NCBI RefSeq assembly: GCF_015694465.1
Contig: NZ_JADQDO010000001.1
Coordinates: 124,001-188,000, forward strand
DNA from: Microvirga alba
Lineage (GTDB): Bacteria > Pseudomonadota > Alphaproteobacteria > Rhizobiales > Beijerinckiaceae
Direction of reading: 5' to 3'
DNA: 64,000 nt
In this document: positions 34,897 to 42,433 of the stretch, piece by piece
Position numbering within the stretch: the stretch's first letter is position 1
Layout: every line of letters begins with the position of its first letter
The notes under the pieces: model-generated
What the model was told of the DNA's origin: nothing
Database searches by the model: none
Seen by the model: the letters and a program-made list of their open reading frames with translations, nothing else
Position numbers and translations under genes: made by a program

Positions 34897-35271
34897 GTGA
34901 AGCCATCTAATTCGAGCGATCTCAGGCAGGTGCTGGCGAAGGCGATTGTTACGCTGCCGACTCCAACCGATCTGAGGCTTGTGGCGCAGCGCTTCGTCGA
35001 TCATGCGATTGAGCCGCGCCTGTCCCCCACCGATGTCAGCGCCATCGTGCAGGATCTTGGTTATCCCGATCTTGAGAGTTTTTGCCGTGACGTCGGCTTG
35101 CCGGATCATATTACAGAACGATGGAAGCGCTTCGGGGTCTCATCAGAGATGGGGCAGATCTTCGCTTTCTTGGGGCTGCAGCGTAGCCGCGTCCGCGATG
35201 CCGTCGACGAGTTTGAGGCCACAAGGAATGTCGGCTTGGATGAGTTCTTTTGCGAACGTGGGCTGATCTGA
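34897..35271 (+). CDS. Small helical protein of unknown function
   Basis: A 124-residue frame, GTG start at 34897 preceded by GGGAGGGGG. It reads as a soluble helical protein (LRLVAQRFVDHAIEPRL, VSAIVQDLGYPDLESFCRDVG, VRDAVDEFEATRN). The segment LESFCRDVGLPDHITERWKRFG resembles a short helix-turn-helix but matches no family I know. It stands alone between two regulator genes. The composition is gene-like; function not recognised. Confidence 0.5.
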   Translation: MKPSNSSDLRQVLAKAIVTLPTPTDLRLVAQRFVDHAIEPRLSPTDVSAIVQDLGYPDLESFCRDVGLPDHITERWKRFGVSSEMGQIFAFLGLQRSRVRDAVDEFEATRNVGLDEFFCERGLI

Positions 35272-35307
35272 GCGCCGACAGGATTAAAGATTATAGCGAG
35301 AGCGATA

Positions 35308-36282
35308 TCATGCCTCATCGAGGAGCGCGGTTGCCGTCTCGCTGTCAGTAATCAGGACCTGAACCGAGACCGCCTTTAAAGCCGCCCGAATTGCCTCGAC
35401 TTTCTTGTTGCCACCGGCGGCGAGGACGACATTCGGGATTCTGCTGACCGCATCAAGGCCGATTGCCATGACCCGGCGATTGATGTCGTGGTCAACGAGG
35501 CGTCCATCGAAAGTTACAAAGAAGCACAGAATATTAGCGACGGCACCCTGGTCCTTTAACGGGTTGATGAGATCGGACGGGACAATGCCATGTCTGAAAA
35601 TGGTAGCCTCCGGCGAAACGTCGCCGACCGTGAGGAGGGCGATATCCGCCGCTTCCGCCCGAGCCCGGGCAAATCGCAGGGTCGGCTGCGACCACAGGCG
35701 GTCCCGTAGTTCGGGGTCATCGACGATGACCGGCGCCGTGATCTGGTAGCTGTCGGCGCCAAGGGCCTCCGCCACTTTTACTGCGACGATCGAGGGATTA
35801 ATCCATTGCGAGTGCGGTAAGCTGCCAACGAGGGCCGCGACTGTCGCGCCTTTAAGTTGGCGCCGGGGCAGGAAGGCCAAGCTGGCATAGAGAGTCGCGC
35901 CGCCGCCGATGGCGAGCGTTGCGCCATCCTTCATTTGCTCCCCCACGTAAGACGCAACGGCGTGGCCGATCGCCTTTTCAAGGCTTCCTTCGTCGCTGGG
36001 TGTCGGTACAACGACCGCCGCGGCAAGTCCCCAGTGCTTTTCGAGCTCTCGCTCCAGTCGGATTTGGCTTGCCGTCGGAGTGTTGATAGTCGTCGTGACA
36101 ATGCCATCGGATATGCAGGCGGCGAGCGTCCGCATCACCTTGATCCGCGTTACGCCAAGCTTTTCCGCAATCTGCTCCTGCGTGAAGCCTTCTACGAAAT
36201 AGAGCCACGCGGTCTTTACAGCCAAATCCGATGAAACCAGCGGCGGTCCCAGTTCTTCGTTCTTTGTCTTAGGTGATGGCAT
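35308..36282 (-). CDS. SorC-family sugar-responsive transcriptional regulator (1)
   Basis: A 324-residue regulator. The N-terminal HTH is FVEGFTQEQIAEKLGVTRIKVMRTLAACISDGIV; the C-terminal SorC sugar-binding domain contains LAIGGGATLYASLAFL, VAALVGSL, DIALLTVGDVSPEATIFRHG and VVLAAGGNKKVEAIRAAL. ATG 36282 is preferred to the TTG at 36300. It is divergent from the importer operon starting at 36489, and a perfect 12+12 bp palindrome lies between. Ligands of this family are phosphorylated sugars. Probably controls the 36.5-42.2 kb operon. Confidence 0.92.
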   Translation of the reverse strand: MPSPKTKNEELGPPLVSSDLAVKTAWLYFVEGFTQEQIAEKLGVTRIKVMRTLAACISDGIVTTTINTPTASQIRLERELEKHWGLAAAVVVPTPSDEGSLEKAIGHAVASYVGEQMKDGATLAIGGGATLYASLAFLPRRQLKGATVAALVGSLPHSQWINPSIVAVKVAEALGADSYQITAPVIVDDPELRDRLWSQPTLRFARARAEAADIALLTVGDVSPEATIFRHGIVPSDLINPLKDQGAVANILCFFVTFDGRLVDHDINRRVMAIGLDAVSRIPNVVLAAGGNKKVEAIRAALKAVSVQVLITDSETATALLDEA

Positions 36283-36346
36283 CCCTTTGCATCCCTTCAA
36301 AGACCGCTTGCCGTTCGGTCCTGTCGCTAGCCTTCCGCAGCGTCCT

Positions 36347-36378
36347 GTTCATTTGTTCTTGACAGTGAACAAATGAAC
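36347..36378. promoter_or_regulatory. Perfect 12-bp inverted repeat operator with embedded -35 box
   Basis: GTTCATTTGTTC (36347-36358) and GAACAAATGAAC (36367-36378) are exact reverse complements around TTGACAGT. The TTGACA (36359-36364) is a good -35 box for the rightward operon, so a regulator bound here would block RNA polymerase. The site lies between the SorC gene and its divergent target operon. The half TGAACAAA recurs at 50908-50915, upstream of the second SorC-linked importer. Confidence 0.75.
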
Positions 36379-36454
36379 AATAACGTTCTTCCGCGCTGTC
36401 ATCAAACGTGACGGTGGAGCCAATAAGAATTTGCGAATCGATATTTTCAAATGG

Positions 36455-36468
36455 CGATATCGATATCG
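36455..36468. promoter_or_regulatory. Palindrome CGATATCGATATCG next to the ribosome binding site
   Basis: This exact 14-bp palindrome ends about 20 bases before the ATG of the substrate-binding-protein gene at 36489; AGGAGG lies at 36478-36483. It could be a second operator or an mRNA hairpin. Confidence 0.45.
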
Positions 36469-36488
36469 TGTAACAACAGGAGGACGCT

Positions 36489-37475
36489 ATGATCCATATT
36501 TTGAAGGGCGTGCGGCTCGCATCGTTGGCCCTTACTGCAAGCTTGGTCGTCTCTGCCGCACAAGCGGAAACGCTGATGCTCTACACCTCCCAGCCGGAGG
36601 CAGATGCTTCAAAGACCATCGAGGAATTTCGCAAGGTCAACCCGGGTATCGATGTTCAGGTGTACCGGTCCGGCACCAGCGATATCCTCAGCAAACTCGC
36701 CGCGGAGTTCGCGGCAGGCGCTCCACAAGCCGACGTTCTGTTCATCGCCGATGCAGTGAGCATGGAGCTCCTGAAAAAAGACAAGCGTCTTGCAGCCTAC
36801 AAAGAAGCGAATATCGCAGGCTTTCCTGCCGAGAGCTATGACGCCGACAAGACTTATTTCGGCAGCAAGCTCATCACCACCGGCATCGCCTACAATACCG
36901 GTGCCAGTAAGAAGCCGAAGCACTGGTCGGATCTGACAGACGCTGCCTATAAGGGTATGCTCGTCATGCCGAGCCCGCTCTACTCGGGGGCCGCTGCGTA
37001 TCAGCTGTCGGGTTTTGCCGTGAAACCGGAGCTGGGGTGGGGCTATTTCGAAAAGCTGAAAGCCAACGACACCATCGCGGTCCGTGGTAACGGCGCGGTG
37101 CTGAAGTCTGTGGCGAGTGGTGAACAGCCTTACGGTATCCTCGTCGACTTCATGGCTCTCAATGCCAAGGCCAAAGGCTCCCCGATCGAGTTCGTGTTCC
37201 CCGAGGAGGGCGTTCCCGCTGTCACCGAGCCGGTCGCTATCATGTCCACGGCGAAGAACCCGGCCGCCGCGAAGAAGTTCGTGGACTTCATCCTCTCGGA
37301 TGCAGGCCAGAAGCTGGCTCTTTCACAGGGCTATCTGCCCGCAAAGGAAAGCGCGGGACGTCCGTCCTGGCTGCCTGAAAACGCCAAGATCAAGATCATG
37401 CCGATTGACATCAAGGCAGTCCTGGAGCGGACCGAGGACGACAAGAAAAAGTTCTCGAATCTGTTCGGCGGCTAA
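36489..37475 (+). CDS. ABC transporter substrate-binding protein (AfuA/FbpA-like) (module B)
   Basis: Periplasmic binding protein, 328 residues, with a signal peptide ending SAAQAE. The N-terminal domain starts TLMLYTSQPEADASKTIEEF and continues ADVLFIADAVSMELL and LITTGIAYNTG, typical of family-1 extracellular proteins first named for iron and now known to include sugar-phosphate (AfuA) and aminoethylphosphonate binders. The Tyr ligands for ferric iron near the C-terminus are not evident. Strong AGGAGG Shine-Dalgarno. First gene of a five-gene coupled operon ending in surE, so a phosphorylated organic ligand is likely. Confidence 0.88.
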   Translation: MIHILKGVRLASLALTASLVVSAAQAETLMLYTSQPEADASKTIEEFRKVNPGIDVQVYRSGTSDILSKLAAEFAAGAPQADVLFIADAVSMELLKKDKRLAAYKEANIAGFPAESYDADKTYFGSKLITTGIAYNTGASKKPKHWSDLTDAAYKGMLVMPSPLYSGAAAYQLSGFAVKPELGWGYFEKLKANDTIAVRGNGAVLKSVASGEQPYGILVDFMALNAKAKGSPIEFVFPEEGVPAVTEPVAIMSTAKNPAAAKKFVDFILSDAGQKLALSQGYLPAKESAGRPSWLPENAKIKIMPIDIKAVLERTEDDKKKFSNLFGG

Positions 37476-37487
37476 GGAGCCTTTTTC

Positions 37488-39236
37488 ATGGCCGGATCGA
37501 TCGGTGGCGTGCGGAACTCGTCCGACCTCGTCATACCTGCTTCAATAAAAAGAGGCTTTCCATCGGAATGGGTGTTGACGGGACTCGTGGTCGCGATCGT
37601 CGTCATCCTGTCGATCCTTCCCATGCTTCGTCTGGTGCAAGAGATCATTGCACCAGGCGGTCGTCTGTCGATTGCGGCTGTCGAAGCCGGGTTGTCGAAT
37701 CCCGCCACGTGGACCGCAACCTGGCACTCTCTTGTGGTCGGTTTCGGAGGCACCGCTTTGGCGGTGCTCTTCGGAACCGCCGTGCCCATCCTCATTTCAC
37801 TGACTGACGTTCGCGGGCGCAGCGCCTTCGTGCTCTGCTTCGTGACGCCCTTGATGATCGCGCCTCAGGTGACGGCCCTCGCGTGGCTGCAGCTGTTCGG
37901 CCCGGCGAGCCCTCTGCTGAAGTTGCTCGGCATCGCTCCTCCTTTGGGAAGCCGCAATCCTCTGTATTCGGCGCAGGGCATCATTCTGCTGCTGGGCGTG
38001 CAGTACGGGCCGCTGGTGTTCCTGATGGTTCGCGCAGGTCTGCGCAAGTTGCCGCGCGAGCTGGTGGAGGCAGGTTTGGCTGGGGGCGCCAGCCGCTGGA
38101 CCGTGCTCAGAACAATCGTGCTGCCTTTGATGACGCCTTCTATCATTGGCGCATCCGCACTGGTGTTTGTTTCCTGCGTCGGCAACTTCGGCATTCCGGC
38201 TTTCCTCGGAATTCCGGCCAACTATCTCGTTCTGCCGACGCTGATTTATCAGCGCCTTGCCGGGGCCGGGCCCTCAGCGCTGGCGGAAGTGGCGTTTCTT
38301 TCGGTTCTGATCGGCGTTATCGCTATGGTCGGCATCGTCGCGCAAGATATCATCAGCCGCCGGCGCGATTACCGGATCGCGACCACATCGTTGCCAGTCG
38401 AGCCCTTCGAGCTTGGACGCTATCGCGTGCTCGTCGAGGCGATCATGTGGCTGATCATTTGCGCCATTCTGGTGTTGCCGATGCTGGGGTTGTTCCTGAC
38501 ATCCCTTGTGCCGGGTTACGGTATTCCGCTGTCGTTCAAGACCGTAACCCTGTCCAACTATTCCTTCGTGTTGTTCGATCACGCGGCTGCCAAGAGCGCC
38601 TTCTTTAACAGCTCGGTTCTTTCCGTCGCCGCTGCGGTCTTCGCCGTTCTGGTGGCGGTGCCGCTCGGCTATTTTATCGCTTGGCGTACGTCTTGGTGGA
38701 GCAAGGTGCTGAACCTGACCGTGGAGCTGCCGTACGCGCTCCCAGGTGTGGTACTGGCGATTGCAGCCTTGCTGATGTTCCTCAAGCCGATCCCGCTGAT
38801 CGATCTTCGGATCTACAACACGGTTTGGATCATCCTCTACGCCTACCTCGCGCGCTTCATGGTGCTGGCATTGCGTCCGACGGTGAGTGGATTCCATCAG
38901 ATCGACCGCTCTCTGGAGGAGGCCGCGCAGGTTGCTGGCGCCGGGTTCGTGATGCGGCTGCGCACGATCATCTTTCCAATGGTAGCACCGGTGGCCGTTG
39001 CTGGCGGGCTTCTGATCTTCATGACGGCGTTCAGTGAGCTCACGGTGTCCGCATTGCTGTGGGCTTCCGGCTCGGAGACCATCGGCGTCGTGATCTTCTC
39101 CTTCGAGCAGGGCGGCGATTCGAGCTATGCGGCGGCGATCTCGACGATGACCGTGGCACTTACGTTGCTGCTGATGCTTGCTTCTAATTTCCTTGCACGT
39201 CACTTGCCGAACGGAGTTCTCCCATGGCGGGACTAA
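37488..39236 (+). CDS. Fused double-domain ABC transporter permease (module B)
   Basis: A 582-residue inner-membrane protein with about 12 hydrophobic segments, that is, two permease domains in one chain. The first EAA loop is EAGLAGGASRWTVLRTIVLPLMTPSI, the second EEAAQVAGAGFVMRLRTIIFPMVAPVA. This FbpB/AfuB layout goes with the binding protein just upstream. The Shine-Dalgarno AAGGAG precedes ATG 37488. Its end overlaps the ATPase start by 13 bases. Confidence 0.92.
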   Translation: MAGSIGGVRNSSDLVIPASIKRGFPSEWVLTGLVVAIVVILSILPMLRLVQEIIAPGGRLSIAAVEAGLSNPATWTATWHSLVVGFGGTALAVLFGTAVPILISLTDVRGRSAFVLCFVTPLMIAPQVTALAWLQLFGPASPLLKLLGIAPPLGSRNPLYSAQGIILLLGVQYGPLVFLMVRAGLRKLPRELVEAGLAGGASRWTVLRTIVLPLMTPSIIGASALVFVSCVGNFGIPAFLGIPANYLVLPTLIYQRLAGAGPSALAEVAFLSVLIGVIAMVGIVAQDIISRRRDYRIATTSLPVEPFELGRYRVLVEAIMWLIICAILVLPMLGLFLTSLVPGYGIPLSFKTVTLSNYSFVLFDHAAAKSAFFNSSVLSVAAAVFAVLVAVPLGYFIAWRTSWWSKVLNLTVELPYALPGVVLAIAALLMFLKPIPLIDLRIYNTVWIILYAYLARFMVLALRPTVSGFHQIDRSLEEAAQVAGAGFVMRLRTIIFPMVAPVAVAGGLLIFMTAFSELTVSALLWASGSETIGVVIFSFEQGGDSSYAAAISTMTVALTLLLMLASNFLARHLPNGVLPWRD

Positions 39237-40306
39237 CCATTGATCGGGTCAGCAAACGCTTCGGCGATTATGAGGCACTCTCCAACGTTTCCATCAATGT
39301 TGCCGATGGAGAGTTCCTGGCGGTTCTGGGGCCCTCGGGTTGCGGTAAGACAACCCTACTTCGAATGGTGGCCGGCTTCGAGAAGGTCACCGACGGACGC
39401 ATCATCATCGGCGGTGAGACGATGTCGACACCGGAGCGTAACCTCCCCCCGGAGAAGCGCCGGGTTGGCATCGTATTCCAGAACTATGCCCTCTGGCCGC
39501 ATATGACTGTCGCGGAAAACGTAGGATACAGCTTAAAGGTCGCGAAGGTCTCTCGCGCGGAGCGCGACCGCCGCGTTGCCGAAGCGCTTTCACTCGTCAA
39601 TCTCACCGGCTATGGCGACCGGCGTCCGGCTAATCTCTCCGGTGGCCAGCGCCAGCGCGTGGCCTTGGCTCGTTGTCTCGTCTCCGCGCCGTCGCTCGTC
39701 CTCTTCGACGAGCCGCTCGCCAACCTAGACGTCCACCTGCGTGCGGCGATGGAAGATGAGTTCGCTGATTTCCATAAACGAACCGGTACCACCATAGTCT
39801 ACATCACGCATGATCAGGCGGAAGCCATGGCCCTTGCGGATCGGATTGCCGTGATGGACGAGGGCCGCCTCGCGCAGCTTGCTCCTCCACGCGAACTCTA
39901 TCGCGAGCCGGCAAACGAGATGGTCGCATCCTTCATTTCGCAAGGCATCATCCTGCCTGCCGACGTCCTGACGGCTGCGGAGGCCGGGCATTGTCGCGTC
40001 CGCGTGCTGGGCCACGAAGTGCTGGTGCGTTGCCGCCCGGATGAGAGTCCGCGCGCCGCTGCGAAGCTGTGTTGCCGCTCGCCGGAACTCGAGGCCGTGG
40101 GACCAAGTGAGGATGGCATTCCGGTCGCCATCAAGCGGGTTGTTTATCAGGGCGGCCGTGCCCGAGTCGAACTGTCGCCCGTCGAGCGGCCGGATCTCAA
40201 TTTGCATCTTGAGCAGGCCGATCCTGTGACCCTCGTAGCGGGTGTCGAAGCACGTGTGCGCATTCGGACCGGCTGGCTGATCCCAGAGGCGAGGAACGCC
40301 CCATGA
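39224..40306 (+). CDS. ABC transporter ATP-binding protein (module B)
   Basis: A 360-residue ATPase. Walker A GPSGCGKT at residues 36-43, Q-loop IVFQNYALWPHM near 83-94, signature LSGGQ at 138-142, Walker B LVLFDEP at 158-164. The C-terminal part (from about 240) is a TOBE-like domain as in FbpC/PotA. The start ATG lies inside the permease 3' end and its stop overlaps the MBL gene by four bases (ATGA). Confidence 0.94.
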   Translation: MAGLTIDRVSKRFGDYEALSNVSINVADGEFLAVLGPSGCGKTTLLRMVAGFEKVTDGRIIIGGETMSTPERNLPPEKRRVGIVFQNYALWPHMTVAENVGYSLKVAKVSRAERDRRVAEALSLVNLTGYGDRRPANLSGGQRQRVALARCLVSAPSLVLFDEPLANLDVHLRAAMEDEFADFHKRTGTTIVYITHDQAEAMALADRIAVMDEGRLAQLAPPRELYREPANEMVASFISQGIILPADVLTAAEAGHCRVRVLGHEVLVRCRPDESPRAAAKLCCRSPELEAVGPSEDGIPVAIKRVVYQGGRARVELSPVERPDLNLHLEQADPVTLVAGVEARVRIRTGWLIPEARNAP

Positions 40307-41472
40307 TGCAGGTCGATCTTCACGGCGGTTTCGGTGAGAAGGGGCGCACAAGCGTCGCGCTCCGCTCAGCGAGGAGCCATATTCTGCTCGATGTCGGGAT
40401 CAAGGTGGGGGCTTCCGGACAAGAATATTACCCGGTCATCGGTCGAGAGGTTGGGACCATCGAGGCGCTTTTCCTGTCCCATGCTCACGAGGACCACGTT
40501 GGTGCCCTGTCCTGGCTGCTGGCCGAAGGCTATTGCGGCCCGATCTTCATGACCGAGGAGACCCGCGAAGAAGCCCCAGCAACCCTCGCGCATTATGCAG
40601 ATCCAGCGCAGCTGGAACTGTTTCCCTTTCCCAGCGACCGGGTTGAACTGTTCAAGCCCGGTGACACGCTGACCGTTGGCGATTTGACCATTCGCACCGG
40701 ACGTTCGGGGCATGTGGTCGGCGGTGTATGGTTTGCTGTCGGCAATGGGGAAGAGACCATCGTCTATTCCGCAGACATCTTGCCCGACAGCAAAGTGTTT
40801 GTGATGGATCCGCTGCCGTCCTGCGACCTGCTCATCCTCGATGCCTCCTACGGTGCAGATCCGGTTTCCGGCGCTGCAAGGGCCGATGAGATCGCCGCCT
40901 GGGTTACCGAGCATCCGAAGGGATGTCTGCTGCCGACGCCATTATTCGGTCGGTCCTTGGAGTTGCTGGCGGTGATGCCGAGGCGCTTCGCAATTCATGC
41001 CAGCATGCGCCAGGCTTTGATGATCCAAATTGCAGCGAGAGAGGCCCTGTATCCCAAGGCTGTCGAGAGGTTGAAGCAGCAACTCGCTGTAGCTATCGAC
41101 TGGCACGACGGCGACCCATTGCCTGACTGCCCGTTGCTCGCCGACGACGGCATGGGAACAGCCGGTCCTTCTGCAACGCTGATCCCGCATGCCGATGCGA
41201 GCGGCTATCCGGTGCTGTTGACCGGGCATCTTCCGGCCTCTTCCCCCGGCGACCTGCTCTATCGCAGCGGACGCGCATCCTGGATCCGCATGCCGACGCA
41301 TCCGACCCTGTCGGGCAACCTCGATGTCTGGCAAAAGGCCGGCGAGCCTCAGACCCTCGGTCACTCTTGCTCACCGTTCATGCTCGAAGAGCTCGGCCAT
41401 CACATTACTTCGCTACGCACGGATGTCCGCACGGGCCAGAGTCTCACTTTGCTTGAAGGAGCGATCTCATGA
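40303..41472 (+). CDS. MBL-fold/beta-CASP-like metallo-hydrolase (module B)
   Basis: A 389-residue protein. Metal motif SHAHEDHVGALSWLL supplies HxHxDH, the third-motif His is in RSGHVVGGVWF and Asp in VYSADILPDS. It begins VDLHGGFGEKGRTSVALRSARSHILLDVG. The region after residue 200 (LLPTPLFGRSLELLAVM ... LTGHLPASSPGDLLY ... PTHPTLSGN) resembles the beta-CASP insertion of RNase J/CPSF-type nucleases and related hydrolases. Being overlapped by both the ABC ATPase and surE, it probably acts on the imported compound, for example as a phosphodiesterase; this role is inferred. Confidence 0.78.
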   Translation: MMQVDLHGGFGEKGRTSVALRSARSHILLDVGIKVGASGQEYYPVIGREVGTIEALFLSHAHEDHVGALSWLLAEGYCGPIFMTEETREEAPATLAHYADPAQLELFPFPSDRVELFKPGDTLTVGDLTIRTGRSGHVVGGVWFAVGNGEETIVYSADILPDSKVFVMDPLPSCDLLILDASYGADPVSGAARADEIAAWVTEHPKGCLLPTPLFGRSLELLAVMPRRFAIHASMRQALMIQIAAREALYPKAVERLKQQLAVAIDWHDGDPLPDCPLLADDGMGTAGPSATLIPHADASGYPVLLTGHLPASSPGDLLYRSGRASWIRMPTHPTLSGNLDVWQKAGEPQTLGHSCSPFMLEELGHHITSLRTDVRTGQSLTLLEGAIS

Positions 41473-42236
41473 GAATCCTGGTCTGCAACGATGACGGCGT
41501 GGAAGCGCCCGGTATCGCGTTTCTCGGTGAGGTCGCCCGCACGCTTTCGGATGACGTGTGGGTCGTCGCTCCCGATGGGAAGCGCACTGCGGGCAGTTCA
41601 TCGCTGACGATTGCACGTCCATTGACGATGACGCGCCTGTCGGAGCGCCGATATTCGTGCTCCGGCACGCCCGCCGATTGCGTCGTGACGGCCATGACCT
41701 GGCTCTTCAACGGGGACAAGCGCCCGGACCTTGTGCTGTCGGGCGTGAACGACGGTCGCAACGTGGCAGAGGATTTGGCGTACTCGGGCACACTCGGCAT
41801 CGCCCGGGAGGCGACCTTTTGGGGCATTCCCGCGATCGGGTTCTCGCGGGTGAAGAATCCCAGGATCACCGATCAGGACGTACCGTGGATGGCCGACCTG
41901 ATCCGGGGGCTCTGGCAGAACCGCGACGTCTGGGCGACTGAGGGGCACTTTCTGAGCATCAATCTGCCGGAGGATCTGCCGGCGCCGATCCGGCAGCCGA
42001 AGATCGGCCGCGATAAGATCGGGAATTCGGCGGAGGTGATCTCCTCAGATGGCGACACGGTCGTCCTCGTGGTTCCGCGTGGGCGGCCCCACAGCACGAC
42101 GCCGGGAGACGAGAACGAAGCCATCGACGGCGGACATGTCACCATCAATCGCTTGAGCTGGTTCGGTGAAGCACCGCTTAAGCCCGATGCTCTCTTAGCG
42201 ATTTCCCCACCGTCGAAGGTGCAAGAGGCGGTTTAG
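41469..42236 (+). CDS. surE: 5'/3'-nucleotidase SurE
   Basis: Survival-protein-E phosphatase that releases phosphate from nucleoside 5'- and 3'-monophosphates and short polyphosphate. The metal-binding start ILVCNDDGVEAPGI (Asp pair), the Ser/Asn cluster in PDGKRTAGSSSLT and the SGVNDGRNVAEDLAYSGTLGIAREA block are complete in 255 residues. SurE in alphaproteobacteria usually sits by pcm; here it is instead the last gene of an ABC import operon, so this may be an extra catabolic copy. It starts within the MBL stop (ATGA). Confidence 0.93.
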   Translation: MRILVCNDDGVEAPGIAFLGEVARTLSDDVWVVAPDGKRTAGSSSLTIARPLTMTRLSERRYSCSGTPADCVVTAMTWLFNGDKRPDLVLSGVNDGRNVAEDLAYSGTLGIAREATFWGIPAIGFSRVKNPRITDQDVPWMADLIRGLWQNRDVWATEGHFLSINLPEDLPAPIRQPKIGRDKIGNSAEVISSDGDTVVLVVPRGRPHSTTPGDENEAIDGGHVTINRLSWFGEAPLKPDALLAISPPSKVQEAV

Positions 42237-42262
42237 GCCACGATGGAACCAGTTCCGGGACA

Positions 42263-42288
42263 GCCGTCATACCCAAAATGACGGCTGT
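42263..42288 (+). terminator. Hairpin after surE
   Basis: GCCGTCAT and ATGACGGC pair around ACCCAAA, 27 bases after the surE stop. There is no T-run, so it is terminator-like at best; a second short GCCC/GGGC hairpin with TTTTT loop follows near 42316-42328. Confidence 0.45.
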
Positions 42289-42433
42289 GGCGGGTTTAAC
42301 GCGCCGGACGGGCATGCCCTTTTTGGGCGTGTGAATGAAATCTTGTTGTCATTTACCTAAAAGGACTTGCATTCGGAGTGCCAGCTGCACTTTAACAGTC
42401 AACTTAGTCGGCAAATCAAATCAGACACACGCA

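Noticed and set aside
28750-35320. tRNA-Gln 3'-end duplication (attachment site)
   Set aside because: No second copy of the T-arm/acceptor sequence was found by eye, and no integrase gene is present.
42290-42433. Possible PHO box upstream of the Na/phosphate transporter
   Set aside because: A single TGTCAT-like half is present but no second copy at the correct 11-base spacing.
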